Part shown: in pieces, positions 17,510 to 27,101 of the stretch | Numbering within the stretch: the first letter of the stretch is position 1 | Layout of the letters: every line of letters starts with the position of its first letter | Assembly (NCBI GenBank): GCA_044223515.1 | Contig: JBGALV010000022.1 | Location: forward strand, 1-55,242 | Length of the DNA: 55,242 bases | Source of the DNA: SHVZ01 sp044223515 | GTDB taxonomy: Bacteria > Pseudomonadota > Alphaproteobacteria > SHVZ01 | Direction of reading: 5' to 3' | Translations under genes and position numbers: made by a program | The notes under the pieces: generated by a model | Told to the model about the DNA's origin: nothing | The model's input: only the letters and a program-made list of their open reading frames with translations | The model's database searches: none

Positions 17510-18080
17510 GTGAAGGGAAGCTCCGGAAGGAAGTGGTCAGTCAGCATCCGTGAAAGGCTTCACGCCCAAGCCGACTCGTCCGACCCTGTTGGAGTCACCC
17601 GACTCCTGACCTGACCTTCCGAAAATCCCATCACTAGATCGAACTTCGCTTGGACAGGGCGGACAAGAACTAGGGCACCTAACGCGGAGCCACCCCCTAC
17701 ATACGGGGGGATAAATCGCTTGTAAAGACTTTCTGACTCGTTTTCCCCTATCAAATGGCGACAAATACTGATGAACGCCCAATGCACGCATGGGCGAACT
17801 TGCCCTCATCTACGATGATCTAAGCAAATCGGCCTACACACTCCAATGAAAGGCCAAAGTATCACTGTAATAACGATTTGCGCTGGCCGCCTCTCGGCAG
17901 CGATTCAATGCTTGGCCTCGACGCATCAAGTTGCGCAAGCGGAGCCGAGTCACGGCGAGCATGCGCGACGAGTCTTCCAAGTAGAGAAGAGTCCTTGGCC
18001 TCGCGACTTCGCTTGAGGCCACGCCTATAGTGGCGTTCCCGCCGACGTCGCTCTTCATACTTATCGAACAAGAGGTCCTC
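17510..18080. other. Intergenic region between divergent kamA operon and ggt gene
   Basis: This 571-base stretch separates the starts of two divergent transcription units and must hold promoters for both. It is visibly richer in A and T than the flanking genes, especially 17600-17880. It contains a short hairpin (cccccta/tacggggg type, about 17692-17710). Several short open frames exist but none has a convincing ribosome site or protein-like composition. I see no tRNA or known RNA. A small RNA or remnant gene cannot be excluded. Confidence 0.5.
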
Positions 18081-19631
18081 ATGATCGACCGCATCGAGCA
18101 TTGGCAGATCACCAAGCCCGTGACCCGCTCGAAGGGCGGCCTCGTCGCCTCGCAGAGTCGGATCGCCGCCGAAGCCGGCGCCGAGGTGCTTAGCCAGGGC
18201 GGCAATGCGATCGACGCGGCGGTCGCGACCGCCTTCGCGCTGACCGTGACCGAGCCGTGGATGAGCGGCATCGGCGGCATCGGATCGATGATCGTCCATG
18301 TCGCCAAGGACAAGAAGACCTACGCCGTCGACTACGGCCCGATCGCCGCGCGCGGCCTCGACCCCAAGCGCTACCCTTTGAGCGGCAAGGCCGGCCCCGC
18401 CGACCTGTTCGGCTGGCCGGGCGTCGTCGACGACCGCAATGTCCATGGCTACGAATCCATCGCGGTGCCGGGATCCGTCGCAGGATTCGGCCTGGTGCAC
18501 AGCCGCTTCGGCAAGCTTCCCTGGAAGAAGGTGCTCGCGCCGGCGGTGCGGCTCGCGAAGAAGGGTCTCCGCGTGGATTGGTGGACGACCCTGCAGGTCG
18601 CCGCCGAGGCCGCCGACCTCCGCCGCGATCCCGTCGCCCGGAAGACCTACATGCCGGGCGACCTGCCGCCGGTGACGACGACGACGGTGACGCCACCCTA
18701 TCTCGACCTCGGCCCTCTGGCGCAGACGCTGGAGCGCCTGCAGAAGGCCGGCTGGGAAGACTACTACAAGGGCGACGTCGCCCAGATGATCGCCAAGGAC
18801 CTCAAGGCCGGCGGCTCGCCGATCCGCGCCGAGGACCTCGCCGCCTATTCGGCCCGCCTGGTCGAGCCGATCACGGTCGAGCGCAACGGCGTCGAGCTTC
18901 ACACCATGTCCGGTCTCTTCGCCGGCCCGACCTTCCGCTCCGCCTTCGGCAACATCCCGGCGAATCTCGGGTCCAAGATCGGCGCCAAGGCGTTCGGCGC
19001 CTATGCCAAGGCCCTTTCCAAGGCCTATGCCGACCGCCTGACCAAGATGGGCGCCGAGGACGTGAAGGGCAAAGGCTCGACCACGCACCTCGCCACGGTC
19101 GACGCCGACGGTAACATGGTGTCGCTGACCAACACGCTCCTCTCGCGCTTCGGCTCGCGCTCGGTGCTGCCGACCACCGGCATCCTGATGAACAACGGCA
19201 TGATGTGGTTCGACCCGGTGCCGGGAAAGCCGAACTCGATCGAAGCCGGCAAGCGCCCGCTGACCAACATGTGCCCTGTCGTCGGCACCAGGAACGGCAA
19301 GGGCTGGTTTGCGATCGGCGGATCGGGCGGCCGCAAGATCCTGCCGGCCATCCTGCAGATCTGCTCGTTCATCTCCGACTTCGGCATGACGCTGGAGGAG
19401 GCCTTCCACCAGCCGCGCATCGACGTCTCCGCGCCCGACAAGGCGACCGCCGACTGGCGCCTCGATGCCAAGTCGATCGCCGCCGTCGCCAAGGTGGTGC
19501 CGACCACCGAGGTCGAGGCCGCCGCCTATCCCGGCAACTTCGCCAACCCGATCGCGGTCATGCGCAACGGCAAGACCAACGAGGGCATGACCAACGTCAC
19601 CCTTCCGGGCGCCTCGGTCGCGATGGGATGA
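18081..19631 (+). CDS. Gamma-glutamyltransferase family protein
   Basis: N-terminal-nucleophile hydrolase of the gamma-glutamyltranspeptidase family, 516 residues, acting on glutathione or other gamma-glutamyl compounds, or on a family-specific substrate such as acylated amino acids. Conserved are ASQSRIAAEAGAEVLSQGGNAIDAAVAT near the N-terminus, and the autoprocessing site GSTTHLATVDADGNMVSLT, with Thr334 as the predicted nucleophile. The later IGGSGGRKILPAI region matches the family's GSPGG-type oxyanion loop. No signal peptide is seen, so it appears cytoplasmic. ATG 18081 has AGAGG 5 bases upstream. The next gene overlaps by ATGA, so they are co-translated. Confidence 0.9.
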   Translation: MIDRIEHWQITKPVTRSKGGLVASQSRIAAEAGAEVLSQGGNAIDAAVATAFALTVTEPWMSGIGGIGSMIVHVAKDKKTYAVDYGPIAARGLDPKRYPLSGKAGPADLFGWPGVVDDRNVHGYESIAVPGSVAGFGLVHSRFGKLPWKKVLAPAVRLAKKGLRVDWWTTLQVAAEAADLRRDPVARKTYMPGDLPPVTTTTVTPPYLDLGPLAQTLERLQKAGWEDYYKGDVAQMIAKDLKAGGSPIRAEDLAAYSARLVEPITVERNGVELHTMSGLFAGPTFRSAFGNIPANLGSKIGAKAFGAYAKALSKAYADRLTKMGAEDVKGKGSTTHLATVDADGNMVSLTNTLLSRFGSRSVLPTTGILMNNGMMWFDPVPGKPNSIEAGKRPLTNMCPVVGTRNGKGWFAIGGSGGRKILPAILQICSFISDFGMTLEEAFHQPRIDVSAPDKATADWRLDAKSIAAVAKVVPTTEVEAAAYPGNFANPIAVMRNGKTNEGMTNVTLPGASVAMG

Positions 19632-20446
19632 CGGTCGAGGTCAGCACCTGGCCGACGCCGGATGCCTTCGTCGCCAGTCTCGGCGACGTCGACGAGGTCA
19701 GGGGCTGCATCGTCCACGGCATGGCGCATACCTGGCTGGCGCGGCCGGGGATCTTCCGCGCCGGCACGCCTCTGCTCACCGCCTCGATCGACGGCAGGAC
19801 CGTTGCCGCGGCGGTGCAGGCGAGCGTCGGCAAGGTGGTATTCAGCCTCGGTCCTACCGAAGCGATCCTGGCGCTGGCCGAGTGGTGGGAGAAGGCCGGC
19901 CGCCGGCCGACCACGACGGTCGTGCCGGAATCCGCGCGCTCGGTCCTTCTCAGTCTCTGGCCCGGCTACCCGACGCTCGAGAACACGCTCTATGCGTTGC
20001 GGAAGGCGCCGGCGCTGCCGGAGAAGCCGGGCCTGCTGCGCCGCGCCAAGGCCGACGAAACCGAATGGCTGATCGACTGGACCACGGCCTTCGGCCGTGA
20101 CGCGCACCTTCCCGGCGACCCGAAACCGAAGCTCGTGGTCGAAGCGAAGCTCGCCGCCGGTCACCTGTTCGTCTGGGAGGATGGGGTACCGCGCGCGATG
20201 GTGGCGCTGGCGGGCCCGACGCCGAAATCGGTGCGCATCAACAACGTCTACACGCCCGACGTCTTCCGCAAGCACGGCTACGCCTCGGCGGCGGTGGCGA
20301 TGCTGTCGCGGATGGAGCTGCAGGCGGGCCGCCAGGTGGTCCAGCTCTTCGCGGACCGCAAGCTCGACCACACCAATCGCATGTACAGGAAGATCGGCTT
20401 CGAGCGGGTCGCCGACTTCGTCGACCTCGACCTGGCGCCGGCCTGA
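19628..20446 (+). CDS. GNAT family N-acetyltransferase, two-domain type
   Basis: A 272-residue protein with a C-terminal GNAT domain (about residues 140-265). The domain shows AKLAAGHLFVWEDGVPRAMVAL, NVYTPDVFRKHGYASAAVAML (acetyl-CoA loop) and LFADRKLDHTNRMYRKIGFERVADF. The N-terminal half is a divergent GNAT-like domain probably used for substrate binding. The ATG overlaps the stop of the gamma-glutamyltransferase gene, so the pair probably acts on the same metabolite. The plus-strand unit ends at a 36-base perfect palindrome, which probably terminates it. Substrate unknown. Confidence 0.86.
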   Translation: MTVEVSTWPTPDAFVASLGDVDEVRGCIVHGMAHTWLARPGIFRAGTPLLTASIDGRTVAAAVQASVGKVVFSLGPTEAILALAEWWEKAGRRPTTTVVPESARSVLLSLWPGYPTLENTLYALRKAPALPEKPGLLRRAKADETEWLIDWTTAFGRDAHLPGDPKPKLVVEAKLAAGHLFVWEDGVPRAMVALAGPTPKSVRINNVYTPDVFRKHGYASAAVAMLSRMELQAGRQVVQLFADRKLDHTNRMYRKIGFERVADFVDLDLAPA

Positions 20447-20455
20447 GGGACTACG

Positions 20456-20491
20456 GGATCCATCCGCGCGATCGATCGCGCGGATGGATCC
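20456..20491. terminator. 36-base perfect palindrome, probable bidirectional terminator
   Basis: An uninterrupted perfect inverted repeat runs 20456-20491, starting and ending with GGATCC and centred on CGATCG (half-site ggatccatccgcgcgatc). It lies exactly between the convergent GNAT and RidA genes. As RNA it gives a stem of up to 16 bp with a 4-base loop in either direction. There is no strong U-run, so the terminator role is inferred from position. Confidence 0.75.
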
Positions 20492-20500
20492 GAGAAGACG

Positions 20501-20848
20501 TCAGATGGCGGCGACGCCGCCGATCTCGACCAGATGCCCCGGGGTCGCGAGGCGCGACTCGACGGTCGCGCGGGCCGGCGGCGAATCCTTGTGCAGCCAC
20601 TGGTCATAGACCGAGTTCATGTCGGCGAAGAAGCGCATGTCGCTGAGCCAGATCTGCACGGTCAGCAGCTTCTTCTTGTCGGTGCCGGCCTCGGCGAGGA
20701 TCGCGTCGATCTTGTCGAGGATCTGCTTGGTCTGGCCCTTCACGTCCTGGGTCAGGTCGTCGGCAGTCTGGCCGGCGAGCCAGCAGAGACCGTGGTGGGT
20801 GGAAGCGCCCGAGAGACGCGCGCCGGGCCGGATACGCTTGACTGACAT
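20501..20848 (-). CDS. RidA (YjgF/UK114) family protein
   Basis: A 115-residue RidA-family protein; members hydrolyse reactive enamine/imine intermediates from PLP enzymes, as trimers with active sites between subunits. The conserved arginine block is PPARATVESRLATPGHLVEI near the C-terminus; the middle LTVQIWLSDMRFFADMNSVYDQW is typical. Start ATG 20848 is preceded by CGGAGGATAGTC, an excellent ribosome site, so the longer open frame is rejected. It is monocistronic, divergent from the CoA-transferase gene and convergent with the GNAT gene. The exact RidA subfamily is not decidable here. Confidence 0.93.
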   Translation of the reverse strand: MSVKRIRPGARLSGASTHHGLCWLAGQTADDLTQDVKGQTKQILDKIDAILAEAGTDKKKLLTVQIWLSDMRFFADMNSVYDQWLHKDSPPARATVESRLATPGHLVEIGGVAAI

Positions 20849-20936
20849 GACTATCCTCCGAGGGACTTGGAACGGGAAAGGCCGGAGTATGTCGAAGGCC
20901 GGCCTGGGAGGCCAGCCTGCTTGACCTCCTTGCGAA

Positions 20937-22043
20937 ATGGCCGATAGCGTCGCCTGCGTGCAACCGCTCTCAGGCTTGAAAGTCCTCGATTTCTCGACGC
21001 TGCTGCCGGGGCCGCTGGCGACGCTGATCCTGACCGAGGCCGGCGCCGAGGTGCTCAAGGTCGAGCGACCCGGGACTGGTGACGACATGCGGAGCTTCCC
21101 GCCGTTCGTCGCCAAGGAGAGCGCGCTGTTCGCGCTTCTCAACCGTGGCAAGAGGAGCCTCGCTCTCGACCTGAAGGCGCCCGACGCGTGGACGGTGCTG
21201 GAGCCGCTCGTGCGCTCGGCCGACGTGCTGGTCGAGCAGTTCCGTCCCGGCGTCATGGACCGCCTCGGGCTCGGCTACGAGAGGCTGAAGGCGATCAACC
21301 CGCGCCTCGTCTATTGCTCGATCACCGGCTACGGCCAGGACGGACCGAAGGCCAACGTCGTCGGCCACGACCTCACCTATCTCGCCGACGCCGGCGTGCT
21401 CTCCCAGGCGAAGCTGGGGTCGGTACCGCCGGTTCTCGCCGCCGACATCGCCGGCGGCGCCTACCCGGCGGTGATGAACATCCTGCTGGCGCTTCGCCGA
21501 CGCGACACGACCGGCGAAGGCGCCTATCTCGACATCGCGATGGCCGAGCAGTCGCTGATCTTCGCCGTCGGCGGCCTCGCCGAGCTGTTCGCGACCGGCA
21601 CGGCACCAGGTCCGGCGCAATGGCTCCTGACCGGCGGGTCGCCGCGCTATCAGGTCTACCCGACGTCCGACGGCCAGTTCCTCGCGGCCGCGCCGCTGGA
21701 ACAGAAGTTCTGGCAGCGCTTCTGCGAGCTGATCGAACTGCCATCGGAACTCCGCGACGACCGCCGCGACGGCGAGGCCACGCGATCCGGCGTGGCGACG
21801 CTGATCGCGGCGAAATCGGCATCGCACTGGCGCGTGCTGTTCGACGGCGAGGACGTCTCGTGCGCCGTCGCAGCGACGCTGGAAGAAGCCGTCGCCGATC
21901 CGCAGATCGTCGCCCGCAAGGTGCTTGCGCATCGGCTGAACGTTGCCGGCAGGGAAATGCCCGCATTCCCGGTCCCGGTTGCCCCCGAGTTTCGCCGTGC
22001 GCCCGATGTCGAGTCCGCGCCGAAGCTGGGCGACAAGGCTTAA
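20937..22043 (+). CDS. CaiB/BaiF family (type III) CoA-transferase
   Basis: A 368-residue class III CoA-transferase moving CoA between carboxylic acids; alpha-methylacyl-CoA racemase belongs to the same fold. Family features are LSGLKVLDFSTLLPGPLATLILTEAGAEVLKVERPGTGDD at the N-terminus, SITGYGQDGPKANVVGHDLTYLADAG, and VLAADIAGGAYPAVMNILLAL, which holds the catalytic aspartate in the DIAGG context. The GLGYERLKAINPRLVYCSITGYGQ region supports this assignment. Members acting on 2-methyl acyl-CoA epimerisation are as likely as true transferases. Convergent with the next gene, overlapping it by 4 bases. Confidence 0.92.
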   Translation: MADSVACVQPLSGLKVLDFSTLLPGPLATLILTEAGAEVLKVERPGTGDDMRSFPPFVAKESALFALLNRGKRSLALDLKAPDAWTVLEPLVRSADVLVEQFRPGVMDRLGLGYERLKAINPRLVYCSITGYGQDGPKANVVGHDLTYLADAGVLSQAKLGSVPPVLAADIAGGAYPAVMNILLALRRRDTTGEGAYLDIAMAEQSLIFAVGGLAELFATGTAPGPAQWLLTGGSPRYQVYPTSDGQFLAAAPLEQKFWQRFCELIELPSELRDDRRDGEATRSGVATLIAAKSASHWRVLFDGEDVSCAVAATLEEAVADPQIVARKVLAHRLNVAGREMPAFPVPVAPEFRRAPDVESAPKLGDKA

Positions 22044-23020
22044 GGGAACAGCAACGCCATTCCCTGCGCGGATTGGAACATCCGCGCGTTGTCGTGGCCG
22101 ACGCCGGGCACGGTCGCGAGCGTGTGGCGCGCGGCGATCTCCTCGCCGAACAGGTGGCGCTCGTAGGCGTGGAAGGCGAGGCCGCGGTCGTAGCGGTTCG
22201 GGCCCTGCGCCATCGCGAGGCAGGTGCGGTCGAGCTGCGGGTGCGCGGGATCGTTGTCGGCCTCGCCGAGCAGGAAGGCGACGCGGCGGCTCGCATAGCG
22301 TGACTTCAGGGCGGCGAGGTCCGCGCCGAAGTGCTCGGGCAGCCGCGCGAGCCCGTACTTGTAGTCGTCGTAGTCGGGGCACCCGGTGAGGTCGGGCACG
22401 ACGAAGCGGTTCCCGCCGATCGGGCGCTCCGGCGTGAGATAGAGATAGGCCGACGGATTGGCGACGATATGGGTCAGCGATATCCCGAGCCTCGCCAGCT
22501 TCTCGTCGGCATTGCCCAGCACCGCGTAGCGATGGCCGATCTGCCCGCCCGCCGAATGCCCGGCGACGACGACGCTGCGAAGATCGGGGTAGCGCGTGCG
22601 GTCGGCGAGGTGGTCGAGAACGCGGTCGATCGCGGCGAAGGAGGAGATCGCAGGATCGGACTCGCTCAAGCCGCCCTGCTTCCAGCCGTCCAGGTTCCAC
22701 CAGGCGAGGCCGGAGGCCGCGAGGCCATGGGTGTCTAGGTCGACCCTGGCCAGCAGCTGCGGCGCCACCACCAGGGCCCGACGTCCCCCTTCCCCGGCCA
22801 GCCGCTTCGCCTCCTTCATGCCGGCGAAGTAGACGTCGGCGTTGCGGAGGGTGCCGTGGATGACGACCACCGCATGCGCGATCCCGGGTCCGGGCGCGCC
22901 GAGCGGCGCATCGGCGTAGAGCGCGAGGCCCGCACCGCCGAGATCGAGGCGCTGGTCGCCGACGGCGGCGACCGGGTCTTTCTGGGATACCTTGCCGATC
23001 TCGGGAGAGGTCAGGGTCAT
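22040..23020 (-). CDS. Alpha/beta hydrolase
   Basis: A 326-residue alpha/beta-hydrolase-fold protein. The oxyanion strand HAVVVIHGTLRN and the nucleophile elbow GHSAGG (VVVAGHSAGGQIGHRYA) are clear. Candidate acid and histidine lie in the C-terminal half (LLGEADNDPAHPQLD and VPGVGHDNARMF). Substrate is unknown; the fold covers esterases, lipases and polymer depolymerases. ATG 23020 (MTLTSPEIGKV) is chosen because the longer frame runs into the ssrA promoter region and has no ribosome site. Divergent from ssrA. Confidence 0.85.
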   Translation of the reverse strand: MTLTSPEIGKVSQKDPVAAVGDQRLDLGGAGLALYADAPLGAPGPGIAHAVVVIHGTLRNADVYFAGMKEAKRLAGEGGRRALVVAPQLLARVDLDTHGLAASGLAWWNLDGWKQGGLSESDPAISSFAAIDRVLDHLADRTRYPDLRSVVVAGHSAGGQIGHRYAVLGNADEKLARLGISLTHIVANPSAYLYLTPERPIGGNRFVVPDLTGCPDYDDYKYGLARLPEHFGADLAALKSRYASRRVAFLLGEADNDPAHPQLDRTCLAMAQGPNRYDRGLAFHAYERHLFGEEIAARHTLATVPGVGHDNARMFQSAQGMALLFP

Positions 23021-23060
23021 TTGCGTTCCATTCCGGGCGGTTACGTCCGCGAGAGGCCCC

Positions 23061-23089
23061 TTCCTTATAGCGCTCCCGGCTCCTATATT
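23061..23089 (+). promoter_or_regulatory. Candidate sigma-70-type promoter of ssrA
   Basis: A TATATT -10 box (23084-23089) lies 17 bases after a weak -35 candidate TTCCTT (23061-23066). The predicted start at about 23096 coincides with the first base of the hairpin that opens the tmRNA acceptor segment, which supports the call. Confidence 0.5.
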
Positions 23090-23095
23090 TGTCGT

Positions 23096-23390
23096 GTCGG
23101 GAAACCGACTATGGCGATAAACGGTGCGTAGAATAAGCGTTACGGACCCGGGGGCAGTGCCCGGCGCCTCCACCAGTTTCCCCGGCTCTCCGGAGCCGGG
23201 TCCAAGGGGGCGATCCAGGATCGACGTGCGTGGTAAAGGCGCATTTTTTGCTCGGCATGGTTCCGCCGTTATCGGGCCACTCATAGGTGCCAACGACAAC
23301 CGTATGGCCCTCGCTGCCTAACACTAGGTAAGCGCGGTCCGGGGGGCACCGGGCAACAGAAGCCCCCCACTTCGCGTTCGACTTCTTCCC
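23096..23390 (+). ncRNA. ssrA: Transfer-messenger RNA, circularly permuted two-piece form
   Basis: tmRNA rescues stalled ribosomes and tags the nascent protein for proteolysis. The gene has the alphaproteobacterial permuted order. The acceptor piece comes first: a GTCGG-GAAA-CCGAC hairpin at 23096, a T-arm with 5-bp stem, and 3' CCA at 23173-23175. A spacer hairpin follows, then the coding piece whose 5' end GGGGGCG (23206-23212) pairs with the acceptor strand to give a 7-bp stem. That stem contains the G3-U70 wobble read by alanyl-tRNA synthetase. The tag is encoded at 23289-23321: resume codon GCC, peptide ANDNRMALAA, stop TAA. The 3' limit (about 23390) is approximate. Confidence 0.95.
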
Positions 23391-23403
23391 GGCTTTAGGG
23401 TCC

Positions 23404-23895
23404 ATGGCCAAAGATCTGCTGCGCTACGACAAGATGATCGAGTCCGCGATGCGCGGCGTCGTGCGGCAGGCGGTCTCCGAGGCGGCCAGGCACGGGCTGC
23501 CGGGCGCCCATCATTTCTACATCTCCTTCCGCACGGACCACCCCGGCACGGTCGTGCCCGACTATCTCAAGTCGCGATACCCGCAAGAGATGACGATCGT
23601 GCTCCAGTACCAGTTCTGGGGCCTCGAGGTCGAAGAGGAGCAGTTCTCCGTCACGCTCAGCTTCAACAACGTGCATGAGCGGCTGACCGTCCCGTTCCAG
23701 GCAGTGACGGTGTTCGCCGACCCGGCCGCCAAGTTCACGCTGCCGTTCCAGGCTTCCCCGGCACAGGCCGGCCAGGCGCCCGCCGCCGCCTCCGATCTTC
23801 CGGCCAAGCCCGACGCACCCCCTCCGCCTTCGGCCGAGGAGCCGGTGGCATCCGAGGGCAAGGTCGTCACCCTCGACGCCTTCCGCAAGAAATAG
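23404..23895 (+). CDS. sspB: ClpXP adaptor SspB, alphaproteobacterial type
   Basis: A 163-residue adaptor that binds ssrA-tagged proteins and delivers them to ClpXP. The N-terminal domain (MAKDLLRYDKMIESAMRGVVRQAV ... HHFYISFRTDHPGTVVPDYLKSRYPQEMTIVLQYQFWGLEVEEEQFSVTLSFNN... VPFQAVTVFADP) matches SspB-alpha. A low-complexity Ala/Pro linker follows, and the C-terminal tail GKVVTLDAFRKK resembles the ClpX-binding tail of the family. It starts a few bases after the tmRNA coding piece, with no obvious promoter between, so tag and tag adaptor are probably produced from one region. Upstream AGGG is a modest ribosome site. Confidence 0.93.
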   Translation: MAKDLLRYDKMIESAMRGVVRQAVSEAARHGLPGAHHFYISFRTDHPGTVVPDYLKSRYPQEMTIVLQYQFWGLEVEEEQFSVTLSFNNVHERLTVPFQAVTVFADPAAKFTLPFQASPAQAGQAPAAASDLPAKPDAPPPPSAEEPVASEGKVVTLDAFRKK

Positions 23896-23922
23896 CCGCT
23901 TCCGCCTTCCGAGGAGTCCCCG

Positions 23923-25554
<1,632 letters not shown>

Positions 25555-25561
25555 AGCGTGA

Positions 25562-25915
25562 ATGGCCGCCGGCTTCGCCGCCTTCGTCGAGGAGCTGCTC
25601 CAGCCCTTCGGCCGGGTGACGAGCCGGCGCATGTTCGGCGGCCACGGCTACTACCTCGACGGCGGCTTCGTCGGCATCGTCTGGAAGGACACGCTGTATC
25701 TGAAGGCTGCCGGCGACGGTAAGGCGACTTGCGAGGCGGCCGGCCTCAAGCGCTTCCGCCCTTCCTCCAAGACGCCGGGCTACAGCCTGGGCTTCTACGC
25801 CCCGCCCGAGGATGCGCTCGAAGACCCCGACGCGCTCCGGCCCTGGGTCGAGATCGCGCGTGCGGCGGTGACCCAGACCGGCTCGAAGAAGGGGACGACG
25901 CGCAAGACCGCCTGA
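25562..25915 (+). CDS. TfoX/Sxy N-terminal domain protein
   Basis: A 117-residue protein matching the TfoX N-terminal domain: FAAFVEELLQPFGRVTSRRMFGGHGYYLDGGFVGIVWKDTLYLKAA and the C-terminal PGYSLGFYAPPEDALEDPDALRPWVEIARAA. In gammaproteobacteria TfoX/Sxy promotes competence gene expression with CRP. Stand-alone alphaproteobacterial versions have no established role, so I do not infer competence here. It starts 7 bases after the fumarase stop and is probably co-transcribed with it. The basic tail (KKGTTRK) is typical. Confidence 0.85.
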   Translation: MAAGFAAFVEELLQPFGRVTSRRMFGGHGYYLDGGFVGIVWKDTLYLKAAGDGKATCEAAGLKRFRPSSKTPGYSLGFYAPPEDALEDPDALRPWVEIARAAVTQTGSKKGTTRKTA

Positions 25916-26071
25916 AAATCAGGCACTGTTTCGCCGGCCCGGCGGGTTCCTTGTCACGCCGCCCGGCGGCCTCCTATCCTCCTCCCAGCGCTCTCCAAGA
26001 AGCGCCGTGAAACCAGGATCGCGTCGCCGGCCGAAGGCCCAGCACCCGATCCGCAATGGAGGACGACCCCC

Positions 26072-27046
26072 ATGATGCGACGGCATTTCCTTTCGCTCGT
26101 CTGCGGTATGGCGTTGCTGGCGGGGCTCGCGCCCCAGGCGGAGGCGGCGTGGCCGGAGCGCCCGGTCACCATCATCGTGCCGGCGGCGGCCGGCGGCGGC
26201 ACCGACGCCACCGGACGACTGCTGGCGAAGCAGCTCCAGGACATCTTCAAGCAGCCCTTCAACGTGGTGAACCAGGGGCAGGCCGGCGGTGTCGTCGGCC
26301 ACACCAACATCGCGACCGCGCGACCCGACGGCTACACGATCGGCGTCATCTATCCCTATGCCCAGTACAAGCTCCTGGGCCAGGCCGACATCAGCCGCGA
26401 CATGTTCACCCCGGTCGCGCAGTACAACTTCGACCCCGCGGGCCTCCACGTGCCGGCCAACTCGCCCTACAAGTCGCTGAAGGACGCGCTCGCGGCGATC
26501 AAGGCGAACCCGTCCAAGTTCAAGATCGGCTGCGGCGGCTCCTGCGGCGGCAGCTGGGACATCCCGGTCTCCGGCCTCTTCATCGACCAGGGCATCGACA
26601 CCAAGCCGATCAACTTCATCCCGAGCAACGGCGCTGCCGTCAGTCTTCAGGAGCTCGCGGCCGGCGGCCTCGACTTCGTGACCTGCTCGGCGCCCGAGGC
26701 CAAGGCCCTCATCGATGCCGGCAAGGTCCAGCCGCTGGTGGTGATGAGCGACGACCGCATCCCGGCATTCCCGAACATCGCGACGGTCAAGGAGCAGATC
26801 GGCAAGACCTTCGAGGGCGGCGCCTGGCGCGGCGTCGCGGGACCGAAGGGACTTCCTCAGGACATCGTCCAGTCGCTGGAGAAGGCGCTCAAGCAGATCT
26901 ACGACAGCGCCGAGTTCAAGGAAGCGATGACCGCCCGCGGCTTCGGCATGCGCTGGCGGACCTCCACAGAGTTCACCGCCTTCCTCAAGGAGCATGAGGA
27001 GTTCACCACGCGCATCATGACCGCCCTGAACATGGTCAAGAAGTAG
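26072..27046 (+). CDS. tctC: Tripartite tricarboxylate transporter substrate-binding protein (TctC/Bug family)
   Basis: Periplasmic binding protein of a secondary carboxylate transporter, 324 residues. The signal peptide MMRRHFLSLVCGMALLAGLA is followed by WPERPVTIIVPAAAGGGTDATGR, the Bug-family ligand-gripping start, and the GGVVGHTNIATARPDGYTIGV region. Ligands are usually di/tricarboxylates, but many Bug proteins bind other aromatic or amino acid-type acids, so the substrate is open. GGAGG lies upstream of tandem ATGs at 26072 and 26075. tctB and tctA follow, giving the complete system. Confidence 0.93.
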   Translation: MMRRHFLSLVCGMALLAGLAPQAEAAWPERPVTIIVPAAAGGGTDATGRLLAKQLQDIFKQPFNVVNQGQAGGVVGHTNIATARPDGYTIGVIYPYAQYKLLGQADISRDMFTPVAQYNFDPAGLHVPANSPYKSLKDALAAIKANPSKFKIGCGGSCGGSWDIPVSGLFIDQGIDTKPINFIPSNGAAVSLQELAAGGLDFVTCSAPEAKALIDAGKVQPLVVMSDDRIPAFPNIATVKEQIGKTFEGGAWRGVAGPKGLPQDIVQSLEKALKQIYDSAEFKEAMTARGFGMRWRTSTEFTAFLKEHEEFTTRIMTALNMVKK

Positions 27047-27101
27047 GCAAGGGTCGGAGGCCGTCCGTTACCCGGACGGCCTCCACCGCGACGCCCGCGC
27101 C

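Noticed and set aside
17862..19409. Minus-strand open frame opposite the gamma-glutamyltransferase gene
   Set aside because: No ribosome site and no family features; the plus-strand gene has the catalytic TTH motif.
23109..23411. Short open frames on both strands in the ssrA region
   Set aside because: The sequence is explained fully by tmRNA secondary structure and the tag reading frame.
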